A model generated the notes under the pieces. That model was not told the DNA's origin. It searched no databases and was given only the letters and a program-made list of their open reading frames with translations. Positions 17,451 to 27,285 of a DNA stretch of 64,000 nucleotides are shown piece after piece. Source of the stretch: Streptomyces sp. NBC_01591. Lineage in GTDB: Bacteria > Actinomycetota > Actinomycetes > Streptomycetales > Streptomycetaceae. Made by a program: the position numbers and the translations under genes. Position 1 is the stretch's first letter, and each line of letters starts with the position of its first letter. The DNA is taken from NCBI RefSeq assembly GCF_035918155.1, contig NZ_CP109327.1, forward strand, positions 7,006,001 through 7,070,000. Direction: 5' to 3'.

Positions 17451-19127
17451 ATGTCGGCAACCAGCGCGACGGAAACGTTCCGGGCCGCCCGGGACTTTCT
17501 GCTGAAGCACCGCGAGGACTACCGAGCGGCCTACGAGGGCTTCAGCTGGCCCAGGACCGACCATTTCAACTGGGCAATCGACTGGTTCGACGCCATCGCC
17601 GAGAACAACGACCGCACCGCCCTGCACATCGTGGAGGAGGACGGCGGACGCACCGAGGTGTCCTTCGCCCGGATGTCCGCCCGCTCCAACCAGGCCGCGA
17701 ACTGGCTGCGAGCCCAGGGCGTGCGCGCCGGGGACCGGATCCTCGTCATGCTCGGCAACCAGGTCGAGCTGTGGGAGACGGCCCTCGCCGCGATGAAGCT
17801 GCGCGCCGTGATCATCCCCGCCACCCCGCTCCTCGGCCCGGTCGACCTGTGCGACCGGGTGGAGCGCGGCCGGGTCCGGCACGTCCTGGTCCGGGACACC
17901 GACACCGCGAAGTTCGACGAGGTGCCCGGCGACTACACCCGGCTCGCCGTCGGCGCGGACGTGCCCGGCTGGCTGTCGTACGCCGGAGCCGACGAGCAGC
18001 CGGAGACCTTCGAGGCGGACCGGGAGACCGACGCCGACGAGCCGCTGATGCTCTACTTCACCTCCGGTACGACCGCCAGCCCCAAGCTCGTCGAGCACAC
18101 CCATGTCTCCTACCCCGTGGGCCACTTGTCGACGATGTACTGGATCGGCCTCAAGCCCGGGGACGTGCACCTCAACATCTCCTCGCCCGGCTGGGCCAAG
18201 CACGCCTGGTCGAATCTCTTCGCGCCCTGGAGCGCCGAGGCGACCGTCTTCATCTTCAACTACACCCGCTTCGACGCAGGCCGGCTGATGGCCGAGATGG
18301 ACCGCTCGGGCGTCACCAGCTTCTGCGCCCCACCCACCGTCTGGCGGATGCTGATCCAGGCCGACCTCTCCCAGCTGAAGACCCCGCCGCGCGAGGTCGT
18401 CGCGGCCGGTGAGCCGCTGAACCCGGAGGTCATCGAGACGGTGCGGCGCACCTGGGGCGTCACGATCCGGGACGGCTTCGGCCAGACCGAGACCGCTGTC
18501 CAGGTCGCCAACACCCCGGGCCAGCTGCTGAAGGCCGGCTCGATGGGACGGCCCAGCCCCGGCTTCAAGGTCGAGCTCCTGGACCCGGTCACCGGCGAGC
18601 CCGGCGCGGTCGAGGGCGAGATCTCCCTCGACCTGTCCGGCCGCCCGGTGGGCCTGATGACCGGGTATCACGGCGACCCGGACCGCACGGCCGAGGCCAT
18701 GGCCGGCGGCTACTACCGCACCGGCGACATCGGTTCGCGCGACGCGGACGGCTACATCACCTATGTCGGCCGCGCCGACGACGTCTTCAAGGCGTCCGAC
18801 TACAAGATCTCGCCGTTCGAGCTGGAGAGTGCCCTGCTGGAGCACGAGGCGGTCGCCGAGGCCGCCGTCGTCCCCGCCCCCGACCCGGTCCGGCTCTCCG
18901 TCCCCAAGGCGTACATAGTGCTCGCGGAGGGCTGGGAGCCCGGCCCGGACACGGCAAAGGTGCTGTTCGAGCACTCCCGGTCGGTCCTCGCCCCGTACAA
19001 GCGTGTCCGCAAGCTGGAGTTCGCCGAGCTGCCCAAGACCGTCTCGGGCAAGATCCGCCGCATCGAACTGCGCGAGCGCACCGCCCAGGGCGGCGGCACC
19101 GAGTACGACGAGGGTGATCTGCGATGA
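17451..19127 (+). CDS. Acyl-CoA synthetase, medium-chain (ACSM) type
   Basis: 558 residues of the adenylate-forming family. The N-terminal [16 protein letters not shown] is typical of the ACSM/medium-chain subgroup. P-loop [17 protein letters not shown], the A5 motif [33 protein letters not shown] and the catalytic Lys in KTVSGKIRR are all present. It would convert a carboxylic acid, ATP and CoA into acyl-CoA. ATG at 17451 follows GAGGAGGGCAC. Its stop overlaps the next synthetase (ATGA). Confidence 0.9.
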   Translation: MSATSATETFRAARDFLLKHREDYRAAYEGFSWPRTDHFNWAIDWFDAIAENNDRTALHIVEEDGGRTEVSFARMSARSNQAANWLRAQGVRAGDRILVMLGNQVELWETALAAMKLRAVIIPATPLLGPVDLCDRVERGRVRHVLVRDTDTAKFDEVPGDYTRLAVGADVPGWLSYAGADEQPETFEADRETDADEPLMLYFTSGTTASPKLVEHTHVSYPVGHLSTMYWIGLKPGDVHLNISSPGWAKHAWSNLFAPWSAEATVFIFNYTRFDAGRLMAEMDRSGVTSFCAPPTVWRMLIQADLSQLKTPPREVVAAGEPLNPEVIETVRRTWGVTIRDGFGQTETAVQVANTPGQLLKAGSMGRPSPGFKVELLDPVTGEPGAVEGEISLDLSGRPVGLMTGYHGDPDRTAEAMAGGYYRTGDIGSRDADGYITYVGRADDVFKASDYKISPFELESALLEHEAVAEAAVVPAPDPVRLSVPKAYIVLAEGWEPGPDTAKVLFEHSRSVLAPYKRVRKLEFAELPKTVSGKIRRIELRERTAQGGGTEYDEGDLR

Positions 19128-20731
19128 GCGAGCTCTCCTACGCGCACGGCACCGGCACCACGGCGCTGCTCGGCGACACCGTCGGACGCAATCTCGACCG
19201 CGCGATCGAGGCGTTCGGCGACCGCGAGGCACTCGTGGACGTCGCGTCGGGGCGACGCTGGACCTACACCGAATTCGGTGCGGCGGTCGACGAGTTGGCC
19301 CGTGCCCTGATGGCGTCGGGGGTGGCCAAGGGGGACCGGGTCGGGATCTGGGCGGTCAACTGCCCGGAGTGGGTGCTCGTGCAGTACGCCACCGCCCGCA
19401 TCGGCGCCATCATGGTCAACATCAACCCGGCGTACCGCGCGCACGAGCTGGAGTACGTGCTGAAGCAGGCCGGGATCTCGCTCCTGGTCTCCTCGCTCTC
19501 GCACCGCACCAGCGACTACCGCGCCCTGGTCGGCCAGGTCCGCGCCAACTGCCCCGCGCTGCGCGCCGTGCACTACATCGGCGACCCGTCCTGGGATGAA
19601 CTGCTGGCCGCTGCCGGATCCGCGACGGTGGAACAACTCGCCGCCCGGGAAGCCGAGTTGTCCTGCGACGACCCGATCAACATCCAGTACACCTCCGGCA
19701 CCACCGGCTTCCCCAAGGGCGCTACTCTCTCCCACCACAACATCCTCAACAACGGTTACTTCGTGGGGGAGTTGATTGCCTACACGGAACAGGACCGGGT
19801 CTGCCTGCCCGTCCCCTTCTACCACTGCTTCGGCATGGTCATGGGGAACCTGGGCATCACCTCGCACGGCGCCTGCATCGTGATCCCGGCTCCCGCCTTC
19901 GAGGCCGCCGCCGTGCTCGCCGCGGTGCAGCAGGAGCGCTGCACCTCGCTCTACGGCGTCCCCACCATGTTCATCGCGGAGCTGAACCTCCCGGACTTCG
20001 CCTCGTACGACCTCTCCTCGCTGCGCACCGGCATCATGGCCGGATCACCCTGCCCGGTCGAGGTGATGAAGCGGGTCGTCGCCGAGATGCACATGGACGA
20101 GGTGTCCATCTGCTACGGCATGACGGAGACCTCGCCGGTCTCCACCCAGACCCGCCGCGACGACGACCTGGAGCGCCGCACCGGCACCGTCGGCCGCGTG
20201 ATGCCGCACATCGAGGTCAAGGTCGTCGACCCGGTGACCGGGGTGACGCTGGAGCGCGGTGCGGCGGGCGAACTCCGCACCCGGGGCTACAGCGTGATGC
20301 TCGGCTACTGGGAGCAGCCCGAGCGGACCGCGGAAGCCATCGACGCCGGCCGCTGGATGCACACCGGCGACCTCGCGGTGATGCGGGAGGACGGCTACGT
20401 GGAGATCGTCGGCCGGATCAAGGACATGATCATCCGCGGCGGCGAGAACGTGTATCCGCGGGAGATAGAGGAATTCCTCTACGGCCACCCGAAGATCGCG
20501 GACGTGCAGGTGGTGGGCGTACCGGACGACACCTACGGCGAGGAGATCCTGGCCTGTGTCATCCCGAGGGACCCGGTGGATCCGCCGAGCCTGGACGAGG
20601 TGACGGACTACTGCCGCGAGCAGTTGGCGCACTACAAGATCCCGCGGCAGCTGCAGATCCTGGAGGCCTTCCCGATGACGGTCAGCGGGAAGGTCCGGAA
20701 GATCGAACTGCGGGAGGGCTACGGACGGTAG
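19124..20731 (+). CDS. Fatty-acyl-CoA synthetase (AMP-binding)
   Basis: 535 residues; P-loop [71 protein letters not shown] and the C-terminal [14 protein letters not shown]. The set matches medium/long-chain acyl-CoA synthetases. It is coupled to the preceding ACSM-type gene by a 4-base overlap, an unusual tandem of two different ligase types that suggests activation of two substrates in one pathway (inference). Confidence 0.92.
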   Translation: MSELSYAHGTGTTALLGDTVGRNLDRAIEAFGDREALVDVASGRRWTYTEFGAAVDELARALMASGVAKGDRVGIWAVNCPEWVLVQYATARIGAIMVNINPAYRAHELEYVLKQAGISLLVSSLSHRTSDYRALVGQVRANCPALRAVHYIGDPSWDELLAAAGSATVEQLAAREAELSCDDPINIQYTSGTTGFPKGATLSHHNILNNGYFVGELIAYTEQDRVCLPVPFYHCFGMVMGNLGITSHGACIVIPAPAFEAAAVLAAVQQERCTSLYGVPTMFIAELNLPDFASYDLSSLRTGIMAGSPCPVEVMKRVVAEMHMDEVSICYGMTETSPVSTQTRRDDDLERRTGTVGRVMPHIEVKVVDPVTGVTLERGAAGELRTRGYSVMLGYWEQPERTAEAIDAGRWMHTGDLAVMREDGYVEIVGRIKDMIIRGGENVYPREIEEFLYGHPKIADVQVVGVPDDTYGEEILACVIPRDPVDPPSLDEVTDYCREQLAHYKIPRQLQILEAFPMTVSGKVRKIELREGYGR

Positions 20732-20753
20732 GACCGGATCGCTCCGGGCGTCG

Positions 20754-20972
20754 TCAGGCGGCCTCGATGATGTCGCCGGTGACGCCCCGGGTCGCGGCAG
20801 CCCATTCGATCAGCAGTACCTCGTAGGCGGCGGACTCCACGGAGGACCAGTCCTGGCCGGCTCGCGCGTCCACGAACGCCCGTATCGCCTCGTTCGCCTG
20901 GGCGGCGGACGGGGGCGTCGGCCGGGTCGTGCGCGGCCGGTCGTCAGGTGTGTTTCGTGGAGTTAAAGCCAT
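20754..20972 (-). CDS. Small protein with TTA codon (bldA-dependent candidate)
   Basis: 72 residues: a Pro/Thr/Arg-rich N-terminus, then NEAIRAFVDARAGQDWSSVESAAYEVLLIEWAAATRG, likely two helices. Not recognised beyond similarity to anonymous Streptomyces proteins. ATG at 20972 follows AAGG eight bases upstream. Codon 3 is TTA (20966-20964), which in Streptomyces needs the bldA tRNA and usually marks developmental control. Confidence 0.65.
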   Translation of the reverse strand: MALTPRNTPDDRPRTTRPTPPSAAQANEAIRAFVDARAGQDWSSVESAAYEVLLIEWAAATRGVTGDIIEAA

Positions 20973-21049
20973 GCGCACTACCTTAAGGCCCACCACTGAC
21001 AGCGAGCCGAACATTTGTGGCCCCCTGGCCTGAACGTGACCGATCGCAC

Positions 21050-21604
21050 TCACTGTTGCCGGTCGGCTCCGGTGAGCTCCCGGAGGTGTCCGGTGTGCGG
21101 GATTTCGCGCCGCATGCAGACCCTCGGCCAGTGGTCCAGGCCGTGTTCGGCCTCCTGCGCCCTGATCTTCCGCAGCCCGTCGGTGAGTTCGGCGTCGGCC
21201 AGGGCGCGGAAGCCCAGGCGGGCGTAGTACGGCGCGTTCCAGGGGACGTGGGAGAAGGTCGTGAGCGTGAGCGCGTCCAGGCCGCGCTCGCCCGCCCATC
21301 CGGCGAGGTGGTCGATGAGCGTGCTGCCCAGTCCGCGGTGTGCGGCTGACGGGTGCACGGAGACCTGCTCGATGTGGGCCGCCCCGTCGACCGGGTCGGC
21401 GATCAGATAGCCGACCGGGCGGTCGTCGGAGTCCGCGGCCACCCAGGCGCGGCCGGCCCGGCGGTAGTCGTCCAGCAGGCCGAGCGGCGGCGGATCGTCG
21501 TCCGCGACGGCGGACATACCGAGCGTGCGGAACGGTTCGCCGGCGGCGCGCTCGATGTCCTGAAGCAGCGGAAGGTCGACGCGGCGGGCGGTACGGATGT
21601 GCAT
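21050..21604 (-). CDS. GNAT N-acetyltransferase
   Basis: 184 residues with the acetyl-CoA-binding core: IEQVSVHPSAAHRGLGSTLIDHLAGWA (motif A, R/Q-x-x-G-x-G/A type) and VPWNAPYYARLGFRAL (motif B). It transfers an acetyl group to an unknown amine. ATG at 21604. The gene overlaps nothing and lies 28 bases before the stop of its left neighbour's promoter region. Confidence 0.87.
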   Translation of the reverse strand: MHIRTARRVDLPLLQDIERAAGEPFRTLGMSAVADDDPPPLGLLDDYRRAGRAWVAADSDDRPVGYLIADPVDGAAHIEQVSVHPSAAHRGLGSTLIDHLAGWAGERGLDALTLTTFSHVPWNAPYYARLGFRALADAELTDGLRKIRAQEAEHGLDHWPRVCMRREIPHTGHLRELTGADRQQ

Positions 21605-21632
21605 ACGGCCAGTATGTCGCCCCGGACGCGGC

Positions 21633-22364
21633 TCAGGCCCCGGTGCTGAGCAGCTCGTCGGCCGGGCTGTTGACCGGTTGCGGCATTCCCGCCGGGTCCA
21701 TCACGAAGAGCGGCATGCCCAGGCCCTCCGCGCGTGCCGCGGCGTCCGGCGCGTACCCCGAGAGCGAGAAGAAGACGCTGGTGACCGATGCGCTCAGCGC
21801 GTTCAGCCAGAGGCACTCGACGTCGCGCAGGGTGGTCGGGCGGGTCGCCGTGTCGGCCTGGGCCATCAGCCCGGTGGCCCGCAGGTCGATCCGTGCGGGG
21901 GAGGGCTCCGACGGCTGCACGACATCGCGGTAGCCCAGCCACCTCAGATACCGGGCCGCGGTCGCGAGCGCGTCGCCCGCGCTGTGGATGGCGACGGCCC
22001 GGAACGCGGGCCGGGGCGCCGGGGCCGTGCGCGGCAACGGGATGTGCGAGGGCCCGACGGGCCGGGACCCGTCCTCGGACCCGGGATCGCCGCCGGGCGC
22101 CGCCACCGGCCGGACCGGGACGCGCAGCACCGTCCCGCACGGGCAGCACAGCTCCGGCTGCGGCCACTGGTCCTGGCGCCCGCAGGCGGGGCAGCGCACC
22201 GTCACCCAGTCGTCGTTCCAGGTGCGGCGGGTGACCGGCACGACCGGGGCGCCGGACAGCACGGGCGGGGTCGTCGGCGCGCCGCACGGGCAGGGGTAGG
22301 CCGGCGGGCTGTACGCGTGGTCGCGGCGGCAGGCCGGGCAGCGTACCGGCACCGACTCCACCAT
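21633..22364 (-). CDS. Zinc-ribbon protein with nuclease-fold-like C-terminus
   Basis: 243 residues. The N-terminus has four zinc-ribbon knuckles (VRCPACRRDH, YPCPCGAP, VRCPACGRQ, LCCPCGTV). After a Pro-rich linker the C-terminal 110 residues read LATAARYLRWLGYRDV, then ID.RATGLMAQAD and TSVFFSLSGYAPDAAARAEGLGMPLFVMD, a layout like Mrr-type restriction-endonuclease-fold domains. The usual Q-x-K catalytic pair is not evident (QAD instead), so it may be an inactive nuclease-like domain. Start chosen at ATG 22364; an in-frame ATG at 22406 is less likely. Confidence 0.6.
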   Translation of the reverse strand: MVESVPVRCPACRRDHAYSPPAYPCPCGAPTTPPVLSGAPVVPVTRRTWNDDWVTVRCPACGRQDQWPQPELCCPCGTVLRVPVRPVAAPGGDPGSEDGSRPVGPSHIPLPRTAPAPRPAFRAVAIHSAGDALATAARYLRWLGYRDVVQPSEPSPARIDLRATGLMAQADTATRPTTLRDVECLWLNALSASVTSVFFSLSGYAPDAAARAEGLGMPLFVMDPAGMPQPVNSPADELLSTGA

Positions 22365-22482
22365 GACCGCCCTCCGGCTCCGCTCCAAACCCCCATGGTC
22401 CACCAAGCGAGAGGTCCTGGGGGAGGGACTTGGCGTACTTCGTGAACCGGCGCGCGTAAGTGATGGCTCGGTGCGCCGTCTC

Positions 22483-22550
22483 TTGACGGTCGCCGGGGCT
22501 CGCTCTAGATTGAATTCCGTATAACAGAATCAAGTTTCCGTAATGCGGAA
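22483..22550 (+). promoter_or_regulatory. gcl promoter with tandem operators
   Basis: TTGACG (22483-22488), a 17-base spacer and TAGATT (22506-22511) form a good promoter. Just downstream lie a degenerate box TTCCGTATAACAGAA (22515-22529) and a near-perfect palindrome TTCCGTAATGCGGAA (22536-22550), with starts 21 bases apart. The same layout occurs upstream of hyi. A repressor sitting at about +1 to +35 would block transcription. Confidence 0.6.
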
Positions 22551-22610
22551 TTGGCGCTCTCAGGTGGCGCGACAGAGCCCGAATCCACCAGGTCCGAGCA
22601 GGAGCACTCA

Positions 22611-24395
22611 ATGCCTCGAATGACCGCTGCCCGAGCGGCAGTTGAGATCCTCAAGCGCGAAGGCGTCAGCAACGCGTTCGGTGTGCCGGGCGCGGCGATC
22701 AACCCCTTCTACGCGGCCCTCAAGGCCTCCGGCGGGGTTCATCACACGCTCGCCCGTCACGTCGAGGGCGCCTCCCACATGGCGGAGGGCTGCACCCGGG
22801 CGCGCCCGGGCAACATCGGCGTCTGCATCGGTACGTCGGGGCCGGCCGGCACCGACATGATCACCGGTCTCTACTCCGCCATCGCCGACTCCATCCCGAT
22901 CCTCTGCATCACCGGCCAGGCCCCGACCGCCGTGCTCCACAAGGAGGACTTCCAGGCGGTCGACATCGCCTCGATCGCGGCGCCCGTCACCAAGGCCGCG
23001 ACGACCGTTCTCGAAGCCGGCCAGGTTCCCGGCGTCTTCCAGCGGGCCTTCCATCTGATGCGCAGCGGCCGTCCCGGCCCGGTCCTCATCGATCTGCCCA
23101 TCGACGTCCAGCTCACCGAGATCGAGTTCGACCCCGATCTGTACGAGCCGCTGCCGGTGCACAAGCCCGCCGCGACCCGCAGGCAGATCGAGCGGGCCGT
23201 GGAGATGCTGAACGCCTCCGAGCGTCCGCTGCTCGTCGCGGGCGGCGGCATCATCAACGCCGACGCATCCGAACTCCTCGTCGAATTCGCTGAGTTGACG
23301 GGGGTGCCGGTCGTTCCGACCCTGATGGGCTGGGGCATCATCGCCGACGACCACGAGCTGAACGCGGGCATGGTCGGCCTGCAGACCTCGCACCGCTACG
23401 GCAACGCGAACTTCCTGGAGTCCGACTTCGTCCTCGGCATCGGCAACCGCTGGGCCAACCGCCACACCGGCAAGCTGGACGTCTACACACAGGGCCGCAC
23501 GTTCGTCCACGTGGACATCGAGCCCACCCAGCTCGGCAAGATCTTCGCCCCCGACCTCGGCATCGCCTCCGACGCCAAGGCCGCGCTGGAACTGTTCGTC
23601 GAGGTGGCGCGCGGACTGAAGGCGGCCGGCAAGCTCAAGGACCGCTCGCAGTGGGCCGCGTCCACCCAGGAGCGCCGGGCCGCGCTGCAGCGCCGTACGC
23701 ACTTCGACAACGTGCCGCTGAAGCCGCAGCGGGTGTACGAGGAGATGAACCGGGCGTTCGGCCCCGAGACCCGGTACGTCACCACGATCGGCCTCTCGCA
23801 GATCGCCGGCGCGCAGATGCTGCACGTCTACCGGCCGCGCCACTGGATCAACTGCGGCCAGGCGGGCCCGCTCGGCTGGACCATCCCGGCCGCGCTGGGC
23901 GTCGCCACGGCCGACCCGGACGGCTCCGTCGTCGCGCTCTCCGGCGACTACGACTTCCAGTTCATGCTGGAGGAGCTGGCCGTCGGCGCGCAGCACCGCA
24001 TCCCTTACGTCCACGTCCTGGTGAACAACTCCTACCTGGGGCTGATCCGCCAGGCACAGCGCAACTTCGACATCGACTTCCAGGTCAACCTGGAGTTCGA
24101 GAACCTCAACTCGCCGGATCTCGGCGTGTACGGCGTCGACCACGTGAAGGTCGTCGAGGGTCTGGGCTGCAAGGCGATCCGCGTCACCGAGCCGGACCAG
24201 CTGCTGCCGGCCTTCGAGGAGGCCAAGAAGCTGGCCGCGGATTTCCGGGTGCCGGTGGTGGTCGAGGCGATCCTGGAGCGCGTGACGAACATCGCGATGA
24301 GCGGTACGGACATCGCGTCCGTCAACGAGTTCGAGGACATCGCGACGGAGCCGGCCCACGCGCCGACCGCGATCCGCCCGCTCGCGACGTCCTGA
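22611..24395 (+). CDS. gcl: Glyoxylate carboligase
   Basis: 594 residues of the thiamine-diphosphate family, highly typical of glyoxylate carboligase: [16 protein letters not shown], where Val stands in place of the usual catalytic Glu as known for Gcl, then [19 protein letters not shown], the ThDP/Mg motif [15 protein letters not shown] with [14 protein letters not shown]. It joins two glyoxylates into tartronate semialdehyde with release of CO2. ATG at 22611 follows GGAGCACTCA. It works with GlxR and Hyi encoded nearby and is behind the shared operator. Confidence 0.97.
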   Translation: MPRMTAARAAVEILKREGVSNAFGVPGAAINPFYAALKASGGVHHTLARHVEGASHMAEGCTRARPGNIGVCIGTSGPAGTDMITGLYSAIADSIPILCITGQAPTAVLHKEDFQAVDIASIAAPVTKAATTVLEAGQVPGVFQRAFHLMRSGRPGPVLIDLPIDVQLTEIEFDPDLYEPLPVHKPAATRRQIERAVEMLNASERPLLVAGGGIINADASELLVEFAELTGVPVVPTLMGWGIIADDHELNAGMVGLQTSHRYGNANFLESDFVLGIGNRWANRHTGKLDVYTQGRTFVHVDIEPTQLGKIFAPDLGIASDAKAALELFVEVARGLKAAGKLKDRSQWAASTQERRAALQRRTHFDNVPLKPQRVYEEMNRAFGPETRYVTTIGLSQIAGAQMLHVYRPRHWINCGQAGPLGWTIPAALGVATADPDGSVVALSGDYDFQFMLEELAVGAQHRIPYVHVLVNNSYLGLIRQAQRNFDIDFQVNLEFENLNSPDLGVYGVDHVKVVEGLGCKAIRVTEPDQLLPAFEEAKKLAADFRVPVVVEAILERVTNIAMSGTDIASVNEFEDIATEPAHAPTAIRPLATS

Positions 24396-24413
24396 CGATC
24401 CGCCGACGGCCCA

Positions 24414-24448
24414 TGGCCCCCGTCCCCGACTCCCGGGGGCGGGGGCCA
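24414..24448 (+). terminator. Strong terminator after gcl
   Basis: TGGCCCCCGTCCCCG (24414-24428) pairs with CGGGGGCGGGGGCCA (24434-24448): 15 pairs including one G-U, loop of 5. It lies 19 bases after the gcl stop. Confidence 0.75.
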
Positions 24449-24487
24449 CGGTCGTTCCGGGGCGGGCTCCCGGCGTACACACGAAGA

Positions 24488-24527
24488 AGGGCGCGGAGCA
24501 CGGGGCCGTATCCGTACTCCGCGCCCT
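24488..24527. terminator. Second hairpin in the gcl/catalase convergent region
   Basis: AGGGCGCGGAG (24488-24498) and CTCCGCGCCCT (24517-24527) form a perfect 11-bp stem with an 18-base loop. It probably terminates the leftward catalase transcript or acts in both directions. The rest of 24396-24729 shows no convincing gene. Confidence 0.5.
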
Positions 24528-24729
24528 GGCACGGGAAACACAACACAACAGGGGCCGCGGCGGCGGCGATCGGGCCGGGAGAGCTCGTCCTCTTCAGGTC
24601 GGAGGACGAGGAGGCAGACCCGGTCCTCACCACCGCACTGGCGTCGCACGACCGCCGCGGCCTCGTCCTGCCCGCGCCGCATGACATCCTCATCCGGATT
24701 CGCGGCGCGAGCAGGGCTCGGTGGGAGGC

Positions 24730-26187
24730 TCAGTCCTCGCGCAGGGCGCGGACCGCCTCCTCCACGCGCCTGCCGTAGTCGGCGTCGGCGGCGTGGAAGT
24801 GGGCGAGGTTCTGCTCGATCACGTCGTCGCGGCTCACCTGGGAAAGACCCCCGGCGATGTTGGCGACCAGACGCCCCTTCTCGTCCTCGGACATGAGCCG
24901 GTACAGCTCACCCGCCTGGAAGAAGTCGTCGTCCTTGGTGTGGGCGGGCGCCGCGTGGGTGCCGGTCCAGCCGTGGATCGCGAGCGGGGCGGAGAGCGCC
25001 GCGCCGGTCTGGGCGGGGCCCGCGTACGAGTTGGGCTCGTAGTTCTTGTCGTGGCGCGCACCGTTGCGGGTGGCGTGCAGCCCGTCACGGCCGTAGTTGT
25101 CGACGACCGCGGTGCGCGGCGCGTTCACCGGGATCTGGGTGTGGTTGACGCCCAGCCGGTAGCGGTGCGCGTCCGCGTAGGCGAACAGCCGGCCCTGGAG
25201 CATCTTGTCCGGCGAAGGACCGATGCCGGGCACGAAGTTGTTCGGGGAGAACGCGGCCTGCTCGACCTCGGCGAAGACATTGTCCGGGTTGCGGTCCAGG
25301 ACCAGCCGGCCCACCCGCTGAAGCGGGTAGTCGCTGTGCGGCCACACCTTGGTCAGGTCGAACGGGTTGAAGCGGTAGTCCGCGGCCTCGGCGGCCGGCA
25401 TGACCTGCACGTACAGCGTCCAGGACGGGTTCACCCCGCGCTCGATGGCCTGCAGCAGGTCCGTCTGGTGCGAGCTGCCGTCCTTGCCCGCGAGTTCGGC
25501 GGCCTGCTCGCTGGAGAGGGACCGCACGCCCTGGTTCGTCTTGAAGTGGTACTTGACGAAGAAGGCCTCGCCCTCGGCGTTCGTCCACTGGTACGTGTGC
25601 GAGCCGTAGCCGTTCATGTGACGGTACGAGGCGGGGATGCCGCGGTCACCCATCAGCCAGGTGACCTGGTGCGTCGCCTCGGGGGCGTGGGCCCAGAAGT
25701 CCCAGACGTTGTCCGGCTCCTGACGGCCCGTGAACGGGTCGCGCTTCTGCGAGTGGATGAAGTCGGGGAACTTGATCGGGTCCTTGATGAAGAACACCGG
25801 GGTGTTGTTGCCGACCAGGTCGTAATTGCCCTCGTCCGTATAGAACTTGAGGGCGAAGCCGCGCGGGTCGCGCACCGCGTCCGCGCCGCCCAGCGAGTCG
25901 GCGACGGTCGAGAAGCGGATGAACGTTTCGGTGCGCTTTCCGACCCCGGAGAGGAAGTCGGCCCGGGTGAAGGCGGTGATGTCGTCGGTCACTTCGAAGT
26001 AGCCGTACGCGCCGGAGCCACGGGCGTGGACCACGCGCTCCGGAATGCGCTCCCGGTTGAAGCGGGCCAGCTTCTCCAGCAGGTGCTGGTCCTGGAGGAG
26101 GATCGGGCCACCGGCACCGGCGGTGTCGGAGTTCTGGTTGTCGGCGACCGGGGCGCCTGACTCGGTCGTAAGCACACGCTGCGTCAT
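24730..26187 (-). CDS. Monofunctional heme catalase
   Basis: 485 residues, the length of small-subunit catalases. The active-site His lies in [36 protein letters not shown] is conserved, and the proximal heme Tyr is in [14 protein letters not shown] followed by NHTQIPVN. It dismutates hydrogen peroxide in the cytoplasm. Its place between gcl and glxR fits the peroxide made by glycolate or urate oxidation (inference). ATG at 26187; the promoter at 26247-26287 has its own palindrome, different from the gcl/hyi operator. Confidence 0.96.
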   Translation of the reverse strand: MTQRVLTTESGAPVADNQNSDTAGAGGPILLQDQHLLEKLARFNRERIPERVVHARGSGAYGYFEVTDDITAFTRADFLSGVGKRTETFIRFSTVADSLGGADAVRDPRGFALKFYTDEGNYDLVGNNTPVFFIKDPIKFPDFIHSQKRDPFTGRQEPDNVWDFWAHAPEATHQVTWLMGDRGIPASYRHMNGYGSHTYQWTNAEGEAFFVKYHFKTNQGVRSLSSEQAAELAGKDGSSHQTDLLQAIERGVNPSWTLYVQVMPAAEAADYRFNPFDLTKVWPHSDYPLQRVGRLVLDRNPDNVFAEVEQAAFSPNNFVPGIGPSPDKMLQGRLFAYADAHRYRLGVNHTQIPVNAPRTAVVDNYGRDGLHATRNGARHDKNYEPNSYAGPAQTGAALSAPLAIHGWTGTHAAPAHTKDDDFFQAGELYRLMSEDEKGRLVANIAGGLSQVSRDDVIEQNLAHFHAADADYGRRVEEAVRALRED

Positions 26188-26246
26188 GGTGTCGGGGCGA
26201 CCTTCCGTACGGGAGCTGCTGAACTGCGACGGCTCGGGGCTCCAGG

Positions 26247-26287
26247 AGCGTAGGTACGCCCCGAACCCGACGTCAACAGTTTGTTGA
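26247..26287 (-). promoter_or_regulatory. Catalase promoter with palindromic operator
   Basis: On the minus strand TTGACG (26276-26271), an 18-base spacer and TACGCT (26252-26247). The -35 overlaps the perfect palindrome TCAACA-AAC-TGTTGA (26273-26287). A Fur/PerR/CatR-like or other peroxide sensor could bind there; the protein is not encoded in the window. Confidence 0.45.
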
Positions 26288-26385
26288 ATGTGGTGGCTGG
26301 TGTTCCGGACGGCGTCGACGCCTGGGCGCGACAGGACAGGTGTCAGCGCCGACGCCGTCCGGAAGTCTCTGGGGTGCCGGGCCGG

Positions 26386-27285
26386 TCAGGCCTGGACGGG
26401 CTGACCCGACAGGCGCTCCACCGAGCGCAGCAGTGCCGAGTGGTCCAGGCCGCCGTCGCCCTGTGCGCGCAGCGACGCGACGAGCTGGGCGACCACGGCG
26501 CCGACGGGCAGCGCGGCACCGACATTGCGGGCGGCGTCCGTGACGATGCCCATGTCCTTGTGGTGCAGGTCGATCCGGAAGCCCGGCGCGAAGTCCCGCT
26601 TGAGGAAGTTGTCCTTCTTGCGGGTCAGGACGGTCGAGCCGGCCAGTCCGCCGTTGAGCACGTCCAGTGCGGCGGCGAGGTCGACGCCGGACTTCTCCAG
26701 GAAGACGACGGCCTCGGCACACGCCTGAATGTTGACCGCGACGATCAGCTGGTTCGCGGCCTTCACCGTCTGGCCGGAGCCGTGCGGACCGCACAGCACG
26801 ATGGTCTTGCCGAGCGCCCGGAGGATCGGCCGGGCCCCGTCGAAGTCGGACTGCTCGCCGCCGACCATGATCGACAGCACCGCCTCGATGGCGCCGGCCT
26901 CGCCGCCGGAGACAGGGGCGTCGAGCACCCGGATGCCCTTGTCCTTCGCGTTCTTCGCGAGGTCCAGGGAGGTCTGAGGGGTGATCGACGACATGTCGAT
27001 CAGCAGCGCGCCGCGCTTCGCGTTCTCCAGGATGCCGTCGGGGCCGTAGGCGATGGCCTCGACCTGCGGGGAGGCGGGCACCATCGTGATGACGACATCG
27101 GCGTCCCGGACCGCCTCGGCGATCGAGCCCGCGCCGGTGCCGCCGGCCGCGACCAGCCGGTCGATCTTCGCCTGCTCCAGGGTGTGACCGGTGACGTCGT
27201 ACCCGGCCTTGACCAGGTTCTCGGACATGGGGGAGCCCATGATGCCGAGTCCGATCCACGCAACCTTGGGGAGGTTGTTGCTCAT
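26386..27285 (-). CDS. glxR: 2-hydroxy-3-oxopropionate (tartronate semialdehyde) reductase
   Basis: 299 residues of the beta-hydroxyacid dehydrogenase family: Rossmann motif VAWIGLGIMGSPMSENL, substrate-binding DAPVSGGEAGA, and the catalytic Lys in GSGQTVKAANQLIV. It reduces tartronate semialdehyde, the Gcl product, to glycerate with NAD(P)H. ATG at 27285 overlaps the hyi stop (ATGA) and has AAGG upstream, so it is cotranslated with hyi. Confidence 0.95.
   Translation of the reverse strand: MSNNLPKVAWIGLGIMGSPMSENLVKAGYDVTGHTLEQAKIDRLVAAGGTGAGSIAEAVRDADVVITMVPASPQVEAIAYGPDGILENAKRGALLIDMSSITPQTSLDLAKNAKDKGIRVLDAPVSGGEAGAIEAVLSIMVGGEQSDFDGARPILRALGKTIVLCGPHGSGQTVKAANQLIVAVNIQACAEAVVFLEKSGVDLAAALDVLNGGLAGSTVLTRKKDNFLKRDFAPGFRIDLHHKDMGIVTDAARNVGAALPVGAVVAQLVASLRAQGDGGLDHSALLRSVERLSGQPVQA

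Noticed and set aside
24541..24729. Possible small gene between gcl and catalase
   Set aside because: No start with ribosome site, no coding bias beyond general GC; the region fits terminators of two convergent genes.
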